NCBI GenBank assembly: GCA_049602155.1
Contig: JBMYRH010000020.1
Span: forward strand, 1 to 64,000
Length of the DNA stretch: 64,000 bases
Direction of reading: 5' to 3'
Source: JBMYRH01 sp049602155
Lineage (GTDB): Bacteria; Myxococcota_A; UBA9042; PHBI01; JBMYRH01
Shown here piece by piece: positions 1 through 9,444 of this stretch. The translations under genes and the position numbers were made by a program. Below the pieces are notes generated by a model, which had not been told where the DNA came from, ran no database searches, and worked only from the letters and a program-made list of their open reading frames with translations. Each line of letters opens with the position of its first letter. Positions within the stretch are counted from its first letter, which is position 1.

Positions 1-1304
1 GACTCTCCGAGTTGCGCGGCGGTCGTCTTCGAATTGTTGTGTTCATAGGAGTCCTGGATCGGGGTCCCCTCGCATTGGCCCAGGACACAAATGTCATTGG
101 TCGTGCAGACGCTCTCGTCATTGCATGGGCCGAGGTTCTGATTGGTCCACGCGATCTGACTGTTGGCCTCATCACACACCTGACAAGGGTTGCTGGGGTT
201 GTAGGCGCCGTCGCTGATGCAATAACCATCCAGGGCACACCCACCGGGAGCGGGTGTGTGTGTACACCCCTCCCCTGGGACGCACTCGTCGAGCGTGCAG
301 CCCAAGCTATCGACGCAGGTCGACTCATCGATGAGGTCATCGCAGTCGTCGTCAATCCCATTGCAGGACTCGGGGTACGCATCTCCCCCGAGCTCGCACG
401 GCGTGCATGCACCGCAGTCAGCGATGCAAAGGTCACACGCCTCGGTGACCCCGCAGAGCCCATCACCGCACTCATCGCAGGGTGGATTGGCCTCACCAGG
501 GCTGCCGAGATCTCCTTCCCCAAAGGGCTGAGTCGCCGCGCACCAGTTACCAGCGTCGTCATTACCCGATGCCGAGGGGGCGAACCCTCCGTGGAGCTGC
601 AGTGACGCTCCCACCGGGTCGACGAAGGCGGTCTCGTCGAAGACAACCGAGTCGAGGATCGTCTCGCCCATCTGCAGGACGACTTCATCCGCGCCGTTAT
701 CCAGCATGAAGCCACTGAGCACATAGTCGGCCTCAAGCCCGACCCCCAAGTCGGCGGTCACGCCGAACACCACGTAGGCACCTGGCGCGACCAAGAGCCC
801 CTCAGCGGGGTTGATCGTGTGCTCATCGGAGCCGAGGTCGCGGAGCACCATCCCGGTCATCTCGATCGGGGCGTCTGACGTGTTTGTGATCTCGATCCAC
901 TCGCCCATGGAGTCCGAGACCGCCTTCGGGTCCTTCATGATCTCAGTGATGACCAGCGCCCCCACGTCGGGGACACAGAAAGGGCAATCCTCTGGGCAGC
1001 CCTCACAGTCCTCATCGGCGCCACAGAGGCCGTCACCGCAGCCCTCGACAAGAACACCATCCTCTGGCTGTGTGCCATCGTTGAACACCACGTCCGAGGG
1101 CTCACCGACGTCCGGCTCGCCCCCCTCACCTGGTGCACTCCCCTCTCCTGCATCCTCCGCCTCTGCCGCAGCATCCGCGGTAGAGCTGGTGCTCACCGCA
1201 TCAGACGTCAAGGCATCTGATGCGGTGTCTCCAGAGGGTGTCGAGACGTCGCCAGAGCACCCCCAGAAGAGCACCATAACGAGGGCGGGGAGCGCCCATC
1301 GCAT
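1..1304 (-). CDS. Lamin-tail-domain, Cys-rich lipoprotein (3' end beyond window)
   Basis: Reading leftwards from the ATG at 1304, the frame stays open for 434 codons to the window edge, so the C-terminus is missing. The N-terminus MRWALPALVMVLFWGC is a lipoprotein signal with the lipid-bearing Cys at residue 16. It is followed by an acidic Ala/Ser/Asp linker and one Cys-rich repeat (CGDGLCGADEDC type). One lamin-tail domain (LTD) follows, starting near 'LVITEIMKDPKAVSDSMGEW'. After it come another Cys repeat, a MopE-type motif CNGIDDDCDDLIDE, and a Cys-rich region like that of the upstream gene. The ATG overlaps the upstream stop (ATGA), so the pair is co-transcribed and probably arose by tandem duplication. 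In general LTDs occur in secreted bacterial proteins, often beside nucleases or adhesion modules. No enzyme domain is visible here, and the function is unknown. Confidence 0.85.
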   Translation of the reverse strand, partial: MRWALPALVMVLFWGCSGDVSTPSGDTASDALTSDAVSTSSTADAAAEAEDAGEGSAPGEGGEPDVGEPSDVVFNDGTQPEDGVLVEGCGDGLCGADEDCEGCPEDCPFCVPDVGALVITEIMKDPKAVSDSMGEWIEITNTSDAPIEMTGMVLRDLGSDEHTINPAEGLLVAPGAYVVFGVTADLGVGLEADYVLSGFMLDNGADEVVLQMGETILDSVVFDETAFVDPVGASLQLHGGFAPSASGNDDAGNWCAATQPFGEGDLGSPGEANPPCDECGDGLCGVTEACDLCIADCGACTPCELGGDAYPESCNGIDDDCDDLIDESTCVDSLGCTLDECVPGEGCTHTPAPGGCALDGYCISDGAYNPSNPCQVCDEANSQIAWTNQNLGPCNDESVCTTNDICVLGQCEGTPIQDSYEHNNSKTTAAQLGE

Positions 1305-4070
1305 CAATCATCACCCCACTCGAGGGTGTAAGGCTCGCAGACATCGGCGCTGCCGTTGCGGTACACCTCCACGTAGGTCGTGCCGCCGTCATCAGAGAGT
1401 GCAGCGATACCCGGGCAGTTTGCGCGGACCTTCACGACGGTGTCTCCATCATCTCCATCGTCGCAGCACGCCATCTCACCGGTGATGGTCGTACCGAGCG
1501 TGGAGCCATCTTTACACTCATACTCGGTGTCCTCCATGGCCACGTCCTCGTAGCAGACGAAGTGGACGCAGACGCGGTAGTTCGAGCCAGAAGGCTGCGT
1601 CAGCCGCACCTTGGATTCAAGGTCACCAAAGCCCGCTGTGTCTTCCGTCTTGTAGCTGAACCAATCGAGGGTCTCCGTGGAGTGGATCCCAGCCGTGAGG
1701 CTCCCGAATGGCCACGAGTCCGTGTCCTTCACTTCGTCCTTGTCGGGGATGTCCTGCATCAAGTCGTACGCCAGGCTCAAGCTGCCATTGAGCTCGTACG
1801 GGTCGGGGACCTCGATGAACTGCCCCGCACAGGACCCACCGGAGCACATGTCATTCTCGGTGCACTCATCACCGTCGTTGCACGTGCCGCCGTTGACGTT
1901 TGACCAACCACTGGTGGAGCTAAAGGGCTGGCAAGACTCGCAGTCGTTCCCAGGGTTCAGCGCCTCGTTCGGGTAGCACGTGCCATCGATCACACAGTAA
2001 TCCTCGGCCAAGGGGTGCGTGCAGCCCGCGGCGCCTTCACAGATGTCCCCGGTGCAGCCGACGCCATCGTCACAGAGGGTCGCGCCCTCATCGGTATCAC
2101 CGTCGCAGTCGTCATCGACGCCGTTGCAGATCTCATCGGTGGGGACGCAGTTATCGCAGGGGCCGCAGTCCGCCTCGCAGGTTGCGCAGTCCTCATCTGC
2201 ATCGCAGGTCGCGTCACCACAGCTGCTCTCTGCCGCGCAGACCGTGTTGGGCGCCCCAGGGGTCCCATAATCCGTCTCTTCGCCGGCGATCGCGATGATC
2301 GACTCGACAGAGGCACCACACCAGTTCGCCCCATCATCATTGGCGGTGGCGTCCGTGATCCCCAGAGACAGGTTCATTGAGACGCCCTTGGCATCGGGGA
2401 AAGTCTCCCCGTTGTCGTAGGCCACCTCGTCGATGACCACACCGTCGTACCAGACCATGACCGAGTCACTGCCGTTGCCAAACGCGATGCCATCAAAGAC
2501 GTAGTCAGGGGTCAGCAACCCATTGAGGCCAAGGTCACCGCTGGCGCCGAGGACCACGTAGCCGCCGGCGGCGATCGGCAGGGACAGGTCAATGACGTGT
2601 GTATCGGCGCCATTATCACTCAAGGTGAAGCCCATCAGATCAATCTCAGCGTCGGTAGTGTTCATCAACTCCACCCACTCGCCGACGCTGTCGTCCGCGA
2701 TGGCCGGGTTGTTCATGATCTCCGTGATGATGATGTCGCCAGGTTGCACCCCAGTCGGCGTGGTGCAGGGGCTGCAGTCTGCCAAGCAGGTGTCGCAGTC
2801 CTCATCACCCTCACAGACACCGTCACCACACTCGGCGCAGGCACCGCAGTCCTCGGGGCAGGTGCTGCAGGTCTCGTCCACGTTACAGACGCCGTCGTCG
2901 CAACCTCCACAGGCCTCACAATCGGTGTACGCCCACTCGACGCAGATGTCGTCCCACTCATTGGTGCAGCACCACGAGTCAAGGGCGCACACACACTCAG
3001 CGATGACCGGATCCACACACCCTGGGGTGCCGTTCAGATCGTCACAGCAGTCGCCCTCGCAGGCGCCGCAATCCTCGGGGCAGCTCAAGCAGGTCTCGTC
3101 AATCCCACAGGCCGCGTCTCCACAGCCCCCTTCGCAGGTGCCACAGTCAGCAACGCAGGTCTCGCAGCTCTCGTCAGCGGCGCACTCACCGTCGCCGCAT
3201 GAGAAGTCACACACCCCGTTGTCGAGCCCGGGCGTCCCGAGATCACCGGAGGCGAAGGCCTCGACGCTCGCACACCAGTTGGTGCCAATGTCATTGGCAT
3301 CTGCGTCGATTGAGGCAGAGTCCAGGCGCATCGATNNNNNNNNNNCCGCTCGGATCGGGGAAGGTCGCGCCGTTATCGTAAGCGACCGCGTCGATGAGGC
3401 TCTCACCGCTCTTCAAGATGATCTCGTCGGACTTGTTGCTCAAGTTGATGTCCGCGCCGTACGCGTAGTCCGCTGCGACACCGACGCCAAGGTCTGCGCT
3501 CTGCCCAATCACCGCGCGTGCGCCAGGAGCGAGCACCAGCCCGCCCGCGACGTCGATCGTGTGAGCCTCCTCACCGCCATCGGAGATCGTCATGCCCGAC
3601 AAATTGATGTTGGCCTCGGAGACGTTCATCACCTCGAACCACTCACCGACATCGTCGCTCACCACGTCTGGGTTCTGCATGATCTCCGTGATCACCAGAT
3701 CGCCATAGTTAACCGCACAGACCCCGCAATCCTCGGGGCACCGCTCGCAGTCTTCATTGGCATCGCAGCCGCCGTCGCCGCACGAGGCCGTCGGGAGCGT
3801 GACGTCAGGCTCGGGCTGAGCGTCCGGCGTCGCGGTGGTGTCCTCCTCGACAGGCACCGTGACGTCAGGCTCGACTGGCGTGGTGGTGTCTCCGGGATCG
3901 GTGCCAATGGACGTCGTGTCCGAAGGGGTCACAGCCGTATCACTTGCGAAGATCGCATCACCGATGCTCCCCACATCCTCACCACCGACGGAGTCCACTC
4001 CATCACCACCGCAGGCCACAAGCGCTGCAGTTAGGCCGACAATCACGCACCATTGAATCTCACGTCGCAT
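1304..4070 (-). CDS. Double lamin-tail-domain, Cys-rich lipoprotein, interrupted by an assembly gap
   Basis: Start ATG at 4070 has GAGG about 7 bases upstream and gives MRREIQWCVIVGLTAALVAC, a lipoprotein signal peptide with Cys20. An acidic Thr/Asp/Pro linker and a Cys-rich repeat follow. Then come LTD1 (from about 'LVITEIMQNPDVVSDDVGEW'), several CxDxxCxxxExCxxCxxDCGxC repeats, LTD2 ('IIITEIMNNPAIADDSVGEW'), a MopE-type CNGVDDDCDGDTDE motif, and a C-terminal region with more Cys pairs and a beta-rich domain ending EPYTLEWGDD. The 10 N at 3336-3345 lie in LTD1 and put the two halves in different frames. The flanking residues (FPDPSG / SMRLDS) match FPDAKGVSMNLS in LTD2, so the gene is probably intact, at roughly 920 residues. 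Surface-exposed by prediction; ligand unknown. Confidence 0.85.
3336..3345. other. Assembly gap (10 N)
   Basis: A run of ten undefined bases inside the first lamin-tail domain of the 1304-4070 gene. It shifts the reading frame. Comparison with the second LTD of the same protein suggests the true interval is a multiple of three, most simply 3 bases, so 10 is probably a placeholder length. Confidence 0.97.
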
Positions 4071-4180
4071 CACACACCTCGTTGGTCGTCCCCGCCGATG
4101 TTCTTTCACGCGGGCGGACTCTCATACACGTTCCGCGCGGTGCGTGCACGTTTGGAGTCGACACTAAGCGCTTGAAGGGC

Positions 4181-5341
4181 TCAGCTACGGAGCCGCGCGA
4201 CGGAAGCAGTCAACGTATCGATATCACTTGAAGCGTGGGCCGCAGAGAGGGTCAACCTTAGCCGAGACGTCCCCTCCGGCACGGTCGGCGGTCGGATCGC
4301 GGTCGCGTGCAGACCAAGGTCCAAAAGTGAGCGACTCACCGACAGCGCCCGCTCGGGGCTCCCGACCACCCAGGCGATGATCGGGCTCTCACACGAGCGC
4401 TCCAGCGCGTCCCCGACCCGCGCCACGTGCCCCCAGAGCCGCTCACGGTGCTCAGGCTCCACCGCTGCGACCCGCAGCGCGGCGCGCGCTGCAGCCACGA
4501 CCGGTAAAGGGAGCGCCGTCGAGTACACCTGGGCCCGACCGCGGTTCACACACCAATCACACCAGCTCTGCGAGGCCGCGATGAACCCCCCAAGCGCCCC
4601 AACGGCCTTGCTGAGGGTCCCGATATGGACGTCGACGTCAGCGCTGACGCCGAGGTGCTCGGCGACCCCAGCGCCCGTAGCCCCGTGGACGAGCGTCCCG
4701 TGGGCATCATCGACCACGAGCCACGCACCGTAGCGGTGCTTCACGTCAACCAAGCTCTGGAGCGGGGCCAGGTCGCCATCCATGCTGAACACCGAGTCGG
4801 TGACGATGACCCGACGCTCCATCGCACACCCCCGCAGCAATTCCTCCAAGTGAGCGACGTCGCCGTGACGATAGATGTGCACCTGGGCCCCGGACCGCGC
4901 AGCGAGTCGACATCCGTCCACGATAGAGGCGTGGTTCAAGGCATCCGAGAAGATCGCGACGTCCTCGCCAGCGAGCGCCTGGAGCACACACAAGTTGGCT
5001 GCGAACCCCGTCGGCGTCAGGACCGCAGCTTCGGTCCCCTTCAGGCGCGCCAGCTCCCCCTCTAAGGCAGCGTGAGCGTCCGTATAGCCGCAAATGAGCG
5101 CAGAGCCCCGCGGCCCCATCCCGTGGGCGAGCGCGGCCTCAGAGGCAGCCTTTCGGACCTCTGGGTGCGCGGAGAGACCCAAGTAGTCGTTCCCCGAGAA
5201 GAGCGTGACCGGCACACCGTCGACCCGGACATGAACGGCATCGACGGGCTCGACAGGCAGCCGCGTGCGCCGCAGTGACACGGCATCCAGGGACGCCAGC
5301 GCGGCATCCAGCCACCCTGCCCATCGCCCATCGCCGCTCAT
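4181..5341 (-). CDS. bioF: 8-amino-7-oxononanoate synthase (KAPA synthase)
   Basis: PLP-dependent alpha-oxoamine synthase that condenses pimeloyl thioester with alanine to give KAPA, the first ring-building step of biotin synthesis in the cytoplasm. The protein aligns along its whole length (386 residues). Visible motifs are SGNDYLGL near the N-terminus, the GSALICGYTDAH loop, SDALNHASIVDG, VVDDAHG (Asp binding the PLP ring nitrogen) and TLSKAVGALGG with the Schiff-base Lys near residue 245. The ATG at 5341 overlaps the bioD stop (ATGA). An in-frame ATG at 5353 would add four residues, and no strong ribosome site separates the two. It is the last gene of bioB-bioA-bioD-bioF. Confidence 0.95.
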   Translation of the reverse strand: MSGDGRWAGWLDAALASLDAVSLRRTRLPVEPVDAVHVRVDGVPVTLFSGNDYLGLSAHPEVRKAASEAALAHGMGPRGSALICGYTDAHAALEGELARLKGTEAAVLTPTGFAANLCVLQALAGEDVAIFSDALNHASIVDGCRLAARSGAQVHIYRHGDVAHLEELLRGCAMERRVIVTDSVFSMDGDLAPLQSLVDVKHRYGAWLVVDDAHGTLVHGATGAGVAEHLGVSADVDVHIGTLSKAVGALGGFIAASQSWCDWCVNRGRAQVYSTALPLPVVAAARAALRVAAVEPEHRERLWGHVARVGDALERSCESPIIAWVVGSPERALSVSRSLLDLGLHATAIRPPTVPEGTSRLRLTLSAAHASSDIDTLTASVARLRS

Positions 5342-5994
5342 CGTGGAAGCCACTGAGTGACTGGCGCCATCACAGGGATCGCGTCACGCCAGGAGGCGAC
5401 ATGGGGGACCGTGACCACCTCCAAGAATGGACGGACGCGCTTGAGCGCCGCTGCATTGGCACCCGTCGAATTGTCCTGGCCGACCGTGTTGAGGACCACC
5501 CCGAGTGGTCTGACCCCGGCCGCCTCGAGGAGCTCGAGGGTCATCAGCGTGTGGTTCAGCGTACCGAGCTTGTCGAGGCCGACCACGATCGCCGTCGCCT
5601 GCCAAGTGCGTGCGAGATCGCGCAGGCTCTTGGTCCAAGTGAGGGGTGAGAGCAGCCCTCCCGCGCCCTCGACGAGGGTCACGTCACACGCGCGTGCATG
5701 GTCAGCGATGACCGCCCCCCATCGCGCTGGCTCAAGGCGCACCCCATCGCGATCCGCAGCCAGGGGCGGCGCGACCGGCGTTTGCAGGCGGGTCAACGCC
5801 TGCAGCGGAGCACGTTGACCCGTCGCCTCGGCCAACAACGCGCCATCCTCTATGCCGTCTAGCGCGACCCCAGACTCGACAGGCTTAATCGCCACGACCG
5901 AGCGACCTTGGGCCACGAGCGCGGCGCCGAGCGCCGCGGTCACCAGCGTCTTGCCGACCTCAGTGTCCGTGCCTGTGACGCAGACGACGCTCAC
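5338..5994 (-). CDS. bioD: Dethiobiotin synthetase
   Basis: ATP-dependent carboxylase that closes the ureido ring of 7,8-diaminopelargonate to form dethiobiotin. The protein has 218 residues, the usual size. The P-loop GTDTEVGKT lies at residues 8-16, KPVESG near residue 37 is the substrate-binding Lys segment, and VEGAGGLLSP is the second conserved loop. The start overlaps the bioA stop (ATGA), and the stop overlaps the bioF start, so the three genes are translationally coupled. Confidence 0.95.
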   Translation of the reverse strand: MSVVCVTGTDTEVGKTLVTAALGAALVAQGRSVVAIKPVESGVALDGIEDGALLAEATGQRAPLQALTRLQTPVAPPLAADRDGVRLEPARWGAVIADHARACDVTLVEGAGGLLSPLTWTKSLRDLARTWQATAIVVGLDKLGTLNHTLMTLELLEAAGVRPLGVVLNTVGQDNSTGANAAALKRVRPFLEVVTVPHVASWRDAIPVMAPVTQWLPR

Positions 5995-7364
5995 GGCGCC
6001 CCTACGAGGCCCACCTCAATTCCATGCGCGACAGCGTCCACCAGCATGTCGAGCTCGGCGTCCGAGAGCGTCAACGGGGGCATCAGCACGATGACATCAC
6101 CAAGTGGGCGCAAGAAGACGCCACGGTCACGGGCTCCACGGCAGACCGCCATCCCGCGGCGCTCTGCGGGGTCAAACGGGACGCCCGCCTCGACGTCCCT
6201 GAGGAGCTCGATGCCGGCTGAGAGTCCATACTGGCGAATGTCCGCGACATGAGGGAGCCCCCGAAGGCGCTCCAACCGCTGCGTCAAAGCCTCGACACGG
6301 GCAGGGAGGCCATCCACCAGCGCCTCTCGCTCGAAGATATCGAGGGTCGCCAGCGCGGCGGCGCACCCCAGCGCGTTCCCCGTGTAGGTGTGGCCATGAA
6401 AGAACGTCCGCCCCGCCTCAGGGGGCCCGAGGAATGCCTCGAAGATGCGCTCGGTGGCCAAGGTCGCGGCGAGGGGCAAGTAGCCCCCAGTCAGTCCCTT
6501 CGCGAGGCACAGGAGATCAGGGACGGCGCCCTCGGCCTCGCTGGCGAACATCGCGCCGCTACGGCCCATGCCCATCGCGACTTCGTCCAAGATGAGCAGC
6601 GTCCCTGCGCGGTCCGCGAGCTCTCGCACCCGCCTCACGTAGCCCGGAGGCTGAGTCAGCATGCCGGCCGCGCCCTGCATGCCGGGCTCGAGCACAATGG
6701 CAGCGACCTCGTCACCGCACCGCGCGAGGGTCGCCTCGAGGTCGCGCGACGCCAACTCAAGCCATCGGGCGTCATCACCCTCGGACTCGACGCGCCATGC
6801 ATAAGGCGAACGGCAGCGCTCAGCCTCAAAGAGCATGGGGCCGAAGCGCGCATGGAAGAGGTCCATCCCGCCGACCGACACCGAGCCGATGGTGTCCCCA
6901 TGGTAGGCCTCACCAAACGAGAGGAAGCGCGTCCGCTGGGACTCTGCGCCGTCATCGTGTTGAGACCAGAATTGGAGCGCCATCTTGATGGCGACCTCGA
7001 CCGCGGTCGAGCCGCTGTCGGAGTAAAAGACGCGCGTCAGTGGTCCGGGTGCCAGCTCAGCCAGGCGCTTCGCGAGGACCACACCGGGGACCGACGCGTT
7101 GCCCAAGAAGGTCGCGTGAGCGACCCGGTCGAGCTGCTCTTTTACAGCAGCGTCGAGCTCCGCTCGGCGGTGCCCTAAGATGTTGCACCAGAGCGAACCG
7201 ACGCCATCGAGGTAGCGGCTGCCGTCGACATCGATCAGCGCGTGCCCCTCCGCAGCGGCGATCATCAAGGGCGCCTCAGAGCGATAGACCGAGTGAGGCG
7301 TGAACGGATGCCAAACGTGCGCGTCATCCCACGCTTCGAGGGTCGCGCGGTCAAACGTCGTCAC
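5991..7364 (-). CDS. bioA: Adenosylmethionine-8-amino-7-oxononanoate aminotransferase
   Basis: PLP enzyme of the class-III aminotransferase fold. It moves the amino group of S-adenosylmethionine to KAPA to give diaminopelargonate. The protein has 457 residues. VWHPFTPHSVY near residue 18 is the BioA signature (the Trp/Pro segment separates it from other class-III enzymes). DSGSTAVEVAIKMA binds the cofactor phosphate, LILDEVAMGMGRSG carries the PLP Asp at 260, LAKGLTGGYLPLAAT carries the Schiff-base Lys289, and FFHGHTYTGNALGCA is the conserved C-terminal loop. The bioB stop lies 4 bases upstream of its ATG. Confidence 0.95.
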   Translation of the reverse strand: MTTFDRATLEAWDDAHVWHPFTPHSVYRSEAPLMIAAAEGHALIDVDGSRYLDGVGSLWCNILGHRRAELDAAVKEQLDRVAHATFLGNASVPGVVLAKRLAELAPGPLTRVFYSDSGSTAVEVAIKMALQFWSQHDDGAESQRTRFLSFGEAYHGDTIGSVSVGGMDLFHARFGPMLFEAERCRSPYAWRVESEGDDARWLELASRDLEATLARCGDEVAAIVLEPGMQGAAGMLTQPPGYVRRVRELADRAGTLLILDEVAMGMGRSGAMFASEAEGAVPDLLCLAKGLTGGYLPLAATLATERIFEAFLGPPEAGRTFFHGHTYTGNALGCAAALATLDIFEREALVDGLPARVEALTQRLERLRGLPHVADIRQYGLSAGIELLRDVEAGVPFDPAERRGMAVCRGARDRGVFLRPLGDVIVLMPPLTLSDAELDMLVDAVAHGIEVGLVGAP

Positions 7365-7368
7365 GGCC

Positions 7369-8394
7369 TCAGGCTCCCCGCGTCACGAAGACAGGGGCGG
7401 CGTCATCGACGGGGGCGTGTGCGCCCACCACGACCGCCTCGAAGCCTGCTTCGGCCAGCATACGGGCGTCGGCCGACTCGCCCTGCCCTGCGGTCGTCAG
7501 GTAGCCGTTGGCGAAGAGTGAGTTGGCGGCGTAGAGCGCGAAGGGCTGCATCGTACCCAAGACGACCTCACGGCCACCTGCGATGCGGACATCGCGATCA
7601 GGGTGCACGAGGCGGAACATGCAGAGCGCCTTCAAGGCGTCGACTGCCCGAATCTGCTCGGTGTCACCGAGGGGCGTCCCGGGGCGTGGGTTCAAGAGGT
7701 TGACCGGCACAGACTCCACGTCGAGTTCACGGAGCGCGAGCGCGAGATCAACGCGATCTTCGAGCGCCTCGCCCATCCCAATGATGCCGCCGGCGCAGGC
7801 CTGCATCCCGGCTGCCTTCGCGGTCCGCAGGGTGTCGGCGCGATCCCCCCATGTGTGGGTCGAGACCAGCTCGCTGTAGTAGCGCTCTGAGGTCTCAAGG
7901 TTGTGATTGTAGCGATCAACCCCAGCGTCGACGAGGCGCTCGGCGCCAGCGCCATCCAGCACCCCGAGGGACGTGCAGATGCTGATGGGGAGCTCGGCCT
8001 TGATGCGCTTGACGGCCTCGCAGATGGTGTCCAGATCGCGCTTTGATGGCCCACGCGTCGCGGTCACCATGCAGTAGGTCGATGCCCCCGAGGCATACGC
8101 GGCGTGCGCTGCGGCGACCAGCTCGTCGGCGGTCTCGGTCTTGTACCGCTCGACGTCAGTCGTGTAGCGCACGCTCTGGCTGCAGAACGAGCAGTCCTCT
8201 GGACATGCGCCGCTCTTCGCGTTCTCCAGGACGTGGACATGGACACGGCGACCATGATGCGCGCGGCGGACCTCAAAGGTCGCGTCCAAGAGCGCCAGGA
8301 GCTCATCGTCCGGGCAATGGAGCACGCTCAGGGCCTCATCGCGACTCAGCGCGTGACCCTCCAAGACCTGCCCAGCTAGATCCCTCCAACTCAT
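7369..8394 (-). CDS. bioB: Biotin synthase (radical SAM)
   Basis: Radical SAM enzyme that inserts sulfur into dethiobiotin to make biotin, the last step of the pathway. The protein has 341 residues. The [4Fe-4S]/SAM motif CPEDCSFC has Cys64, Cys68 and Cys71. Other BioB hallmarks are YCMVTATRGP, the NHNLETSERYY segment, GGIIGMGE and the INLLNPRPGTPL-like stretch (here VNLLNPRPGTPL). It is the first gene of the bio operon. No bioC or bioH pimeloyl-forming gene is present, so these must lie elsewhere. A palindrome in the 69-base upstream spacer is a candidate operator. Confidence 0.96.
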   Translation of the reverse strand: MSWRDLAGQVLEGHALSRDEALSVLHCPDDELLALLDATFEVRRAHHGRRVHVHVLENAKSGACPEDCSFCSQSVRYTTDVERYKTETADELVAAAHAAYASGASTYCMVTATRGPSKRDLDTICEAVKRIKAELPISICTSLGVLDGAGAERLVDAGVDRYNHNLETSERYYSELVSTHTWGDRADTLRTAKAAGMQACAGGIIGMGEALEDRVDLALALRELDVESVPVNLLNPRPGTPLGDTEQIRAVDALKALCMFRLVHPDRDVRIAGGREVVLGTMQPFALYAANSLFANGYLTTAGQGESADARMLAEAGFEAVVVGAHAPVDDAAPVFVTRGA

Positions 8395-8428
8395 GCAAGC
8401 GTCCTAACGCGCCCGATGATGGGTGTAA

Positions 8429-8442
8429 AGGACGGACGTCCT
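8429..8442. promoter_or_regulatory. Perfect inverted repeat upstream of bioB (candidate operator)
   Basis: AGGACG-GA-CGTCCT is a perfect 6-bp-arm inverted repeat in the spacer between the SDR gene and bioB. The octamer CGTCCTAA at its right end (8437-8444) recurs at 8400-8407, immediately before the bioB ATG. It differs from the E. coli BirA operator. Its role as a biotin-operon operator is inferred from position alone. Confidence 0.4.
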
Positions 8443-8463
8443 AAGTGGCCCCGAGTGTGCAAC

Positions 8464-9315
8464 TCAGCCGCGTGCGCACAGCTCCTCACTCAACATCCAG
8501 AGGCGCTTGGCCGTCTCCGGGTCACGGGCGCCGCGTGTGACGAGGCCGCGCCCTTTACCGCTGAAGTAGGCCCCGGACACCTCGGCGACCGCCGGGCTCG
8601 TCGCCAGGTAGATGCTCCCTCGTGCCCCCCACGACGCGCTCATGATGAAGGGGGAGATCACGGTCATCAGGCCGTTCATGATGCCGGGCTCATCTTTGCC
8701 GAAGCCGGAGCGAATCAGACCTGGGTGTACGCAATTTGCGGTTGTCCCAGTCCCCTCGAGTCGGCGCGCGAGCTCCACCGTGAAGAGGATGTTCAAGAGC
8801 TTGCTCGTCCCGTAGACGCGCTGACCGATGAACGCCCGGCCCTCGAACTGAAGATCGTCCAAGTTCAGGCTCCCGTACCAGTGCGCCGCAGAGGTCACGC
8901 TCACCACCCGGCTCGCCTCGGTGGCCGTGAGCAGCGGCAAGAGCTCTTGGGTCAGCAGGAAGTAGCCGATGTGGTTGATCGCGAAGGTCATCTCCAGCCC
9001 CTGCGGGCTAGTCATCCGCTTGGGCAGGTAGACCCCGGCGTTGTTCAGCAAGACGTCCAGGCGGTCGTAGGTCTGACGAAACGCCTCGGCTGCGGACCGG
9101 ATCTGAGCCATATCCGAGAAGTCGCAGAGGATCAGCTCGACGTCTCCCCCGGTCTCCTCGACGATCTGACGCCGCGCTGCATCACCCCGCTCAGGGCTGC
9201 GGCACATCATGACCACCCGCGCGCCGCGCCGCGCGAATTCGGTCGCGCTGACCAGGCCGATACCCGAGTTCGCGCCGGTGACGATGAAGACCTTGCCGCT
9301 GAGATCGCCGCTCAT
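8464..9315 (-). CDS. Short-chain dehydrogenase/reductase, retinol-dehydrogenase-like
   Basis: NAD(P)-dependent oxidoreductase of 283 residues with the classical SDR layout: VTGANSGIG (nucleotide loop, residues 12-20), NNAGVY, the catalytic Ser region VVSVTSAAHW, and the YGTSK YxxxK pair. A C-terminal HPGLIRSGFG segment follows, as in WW-domain/RDH-type SDRs. Start ATG at 9315 is chosen because it has GGAG about 6 bases upstream and begins right at the dinucleotide fold. The frame is open further upstream, but that part is antisense to the divergent gene. Substrate unknown. It ends 69 bases before bioB on the same strand. Confidence 0.88.
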   Translation of the reverse strand: MSGDLSGKVFIVTGANSGIGLVSATEFARRGARVVMMCRSPERGDAARRQIVEETGGDVELILCDFSDMAQIRSAAEAFRQTYDRLDVLLNNAGVYLPKRMTSPQGLEMTFAINHIGYFLLTQELLPLLTATEASRVVSVTSAAHWYGSLNLDDLQFEGRAFIGQRVYGTSKLLNILFTVELARRLEGTGTTANCVHPGLIRSGFGKDEPGIMNGLMTVISPFIMSASWGARGSIYLATSPAVAEVSGAYFSGKGRGLVTRGARDPETAKRLWMLSEELCARG

Positions 9316-9444
9316 GCCCACTCCAAGGCGCCAGATACGGTGGCGATGGTACTCGACCGCTCGGGCGTGGTCCATGACCTCGGCGAGCCCCAAGTCATGG
9401 TCAGGCTTCCCTCTGACTCGGTGGCGCTGTACAACGACAGAGAC

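Noticed and set aside
12..605. Plus-strand open frame of 197 codons at the left edge
   Set aside because: It is antisense to the LTD lipoprotein, whose minus frame has lipobox, LTD and Cys repeats matching its neighbour. High-GC shadow.
1304..4070. LTD gene as a pseudogene because of the frame break
   Set aside because: The break coincides exactly with the ten undefined bases, and the flanking residues match the parallel domain.
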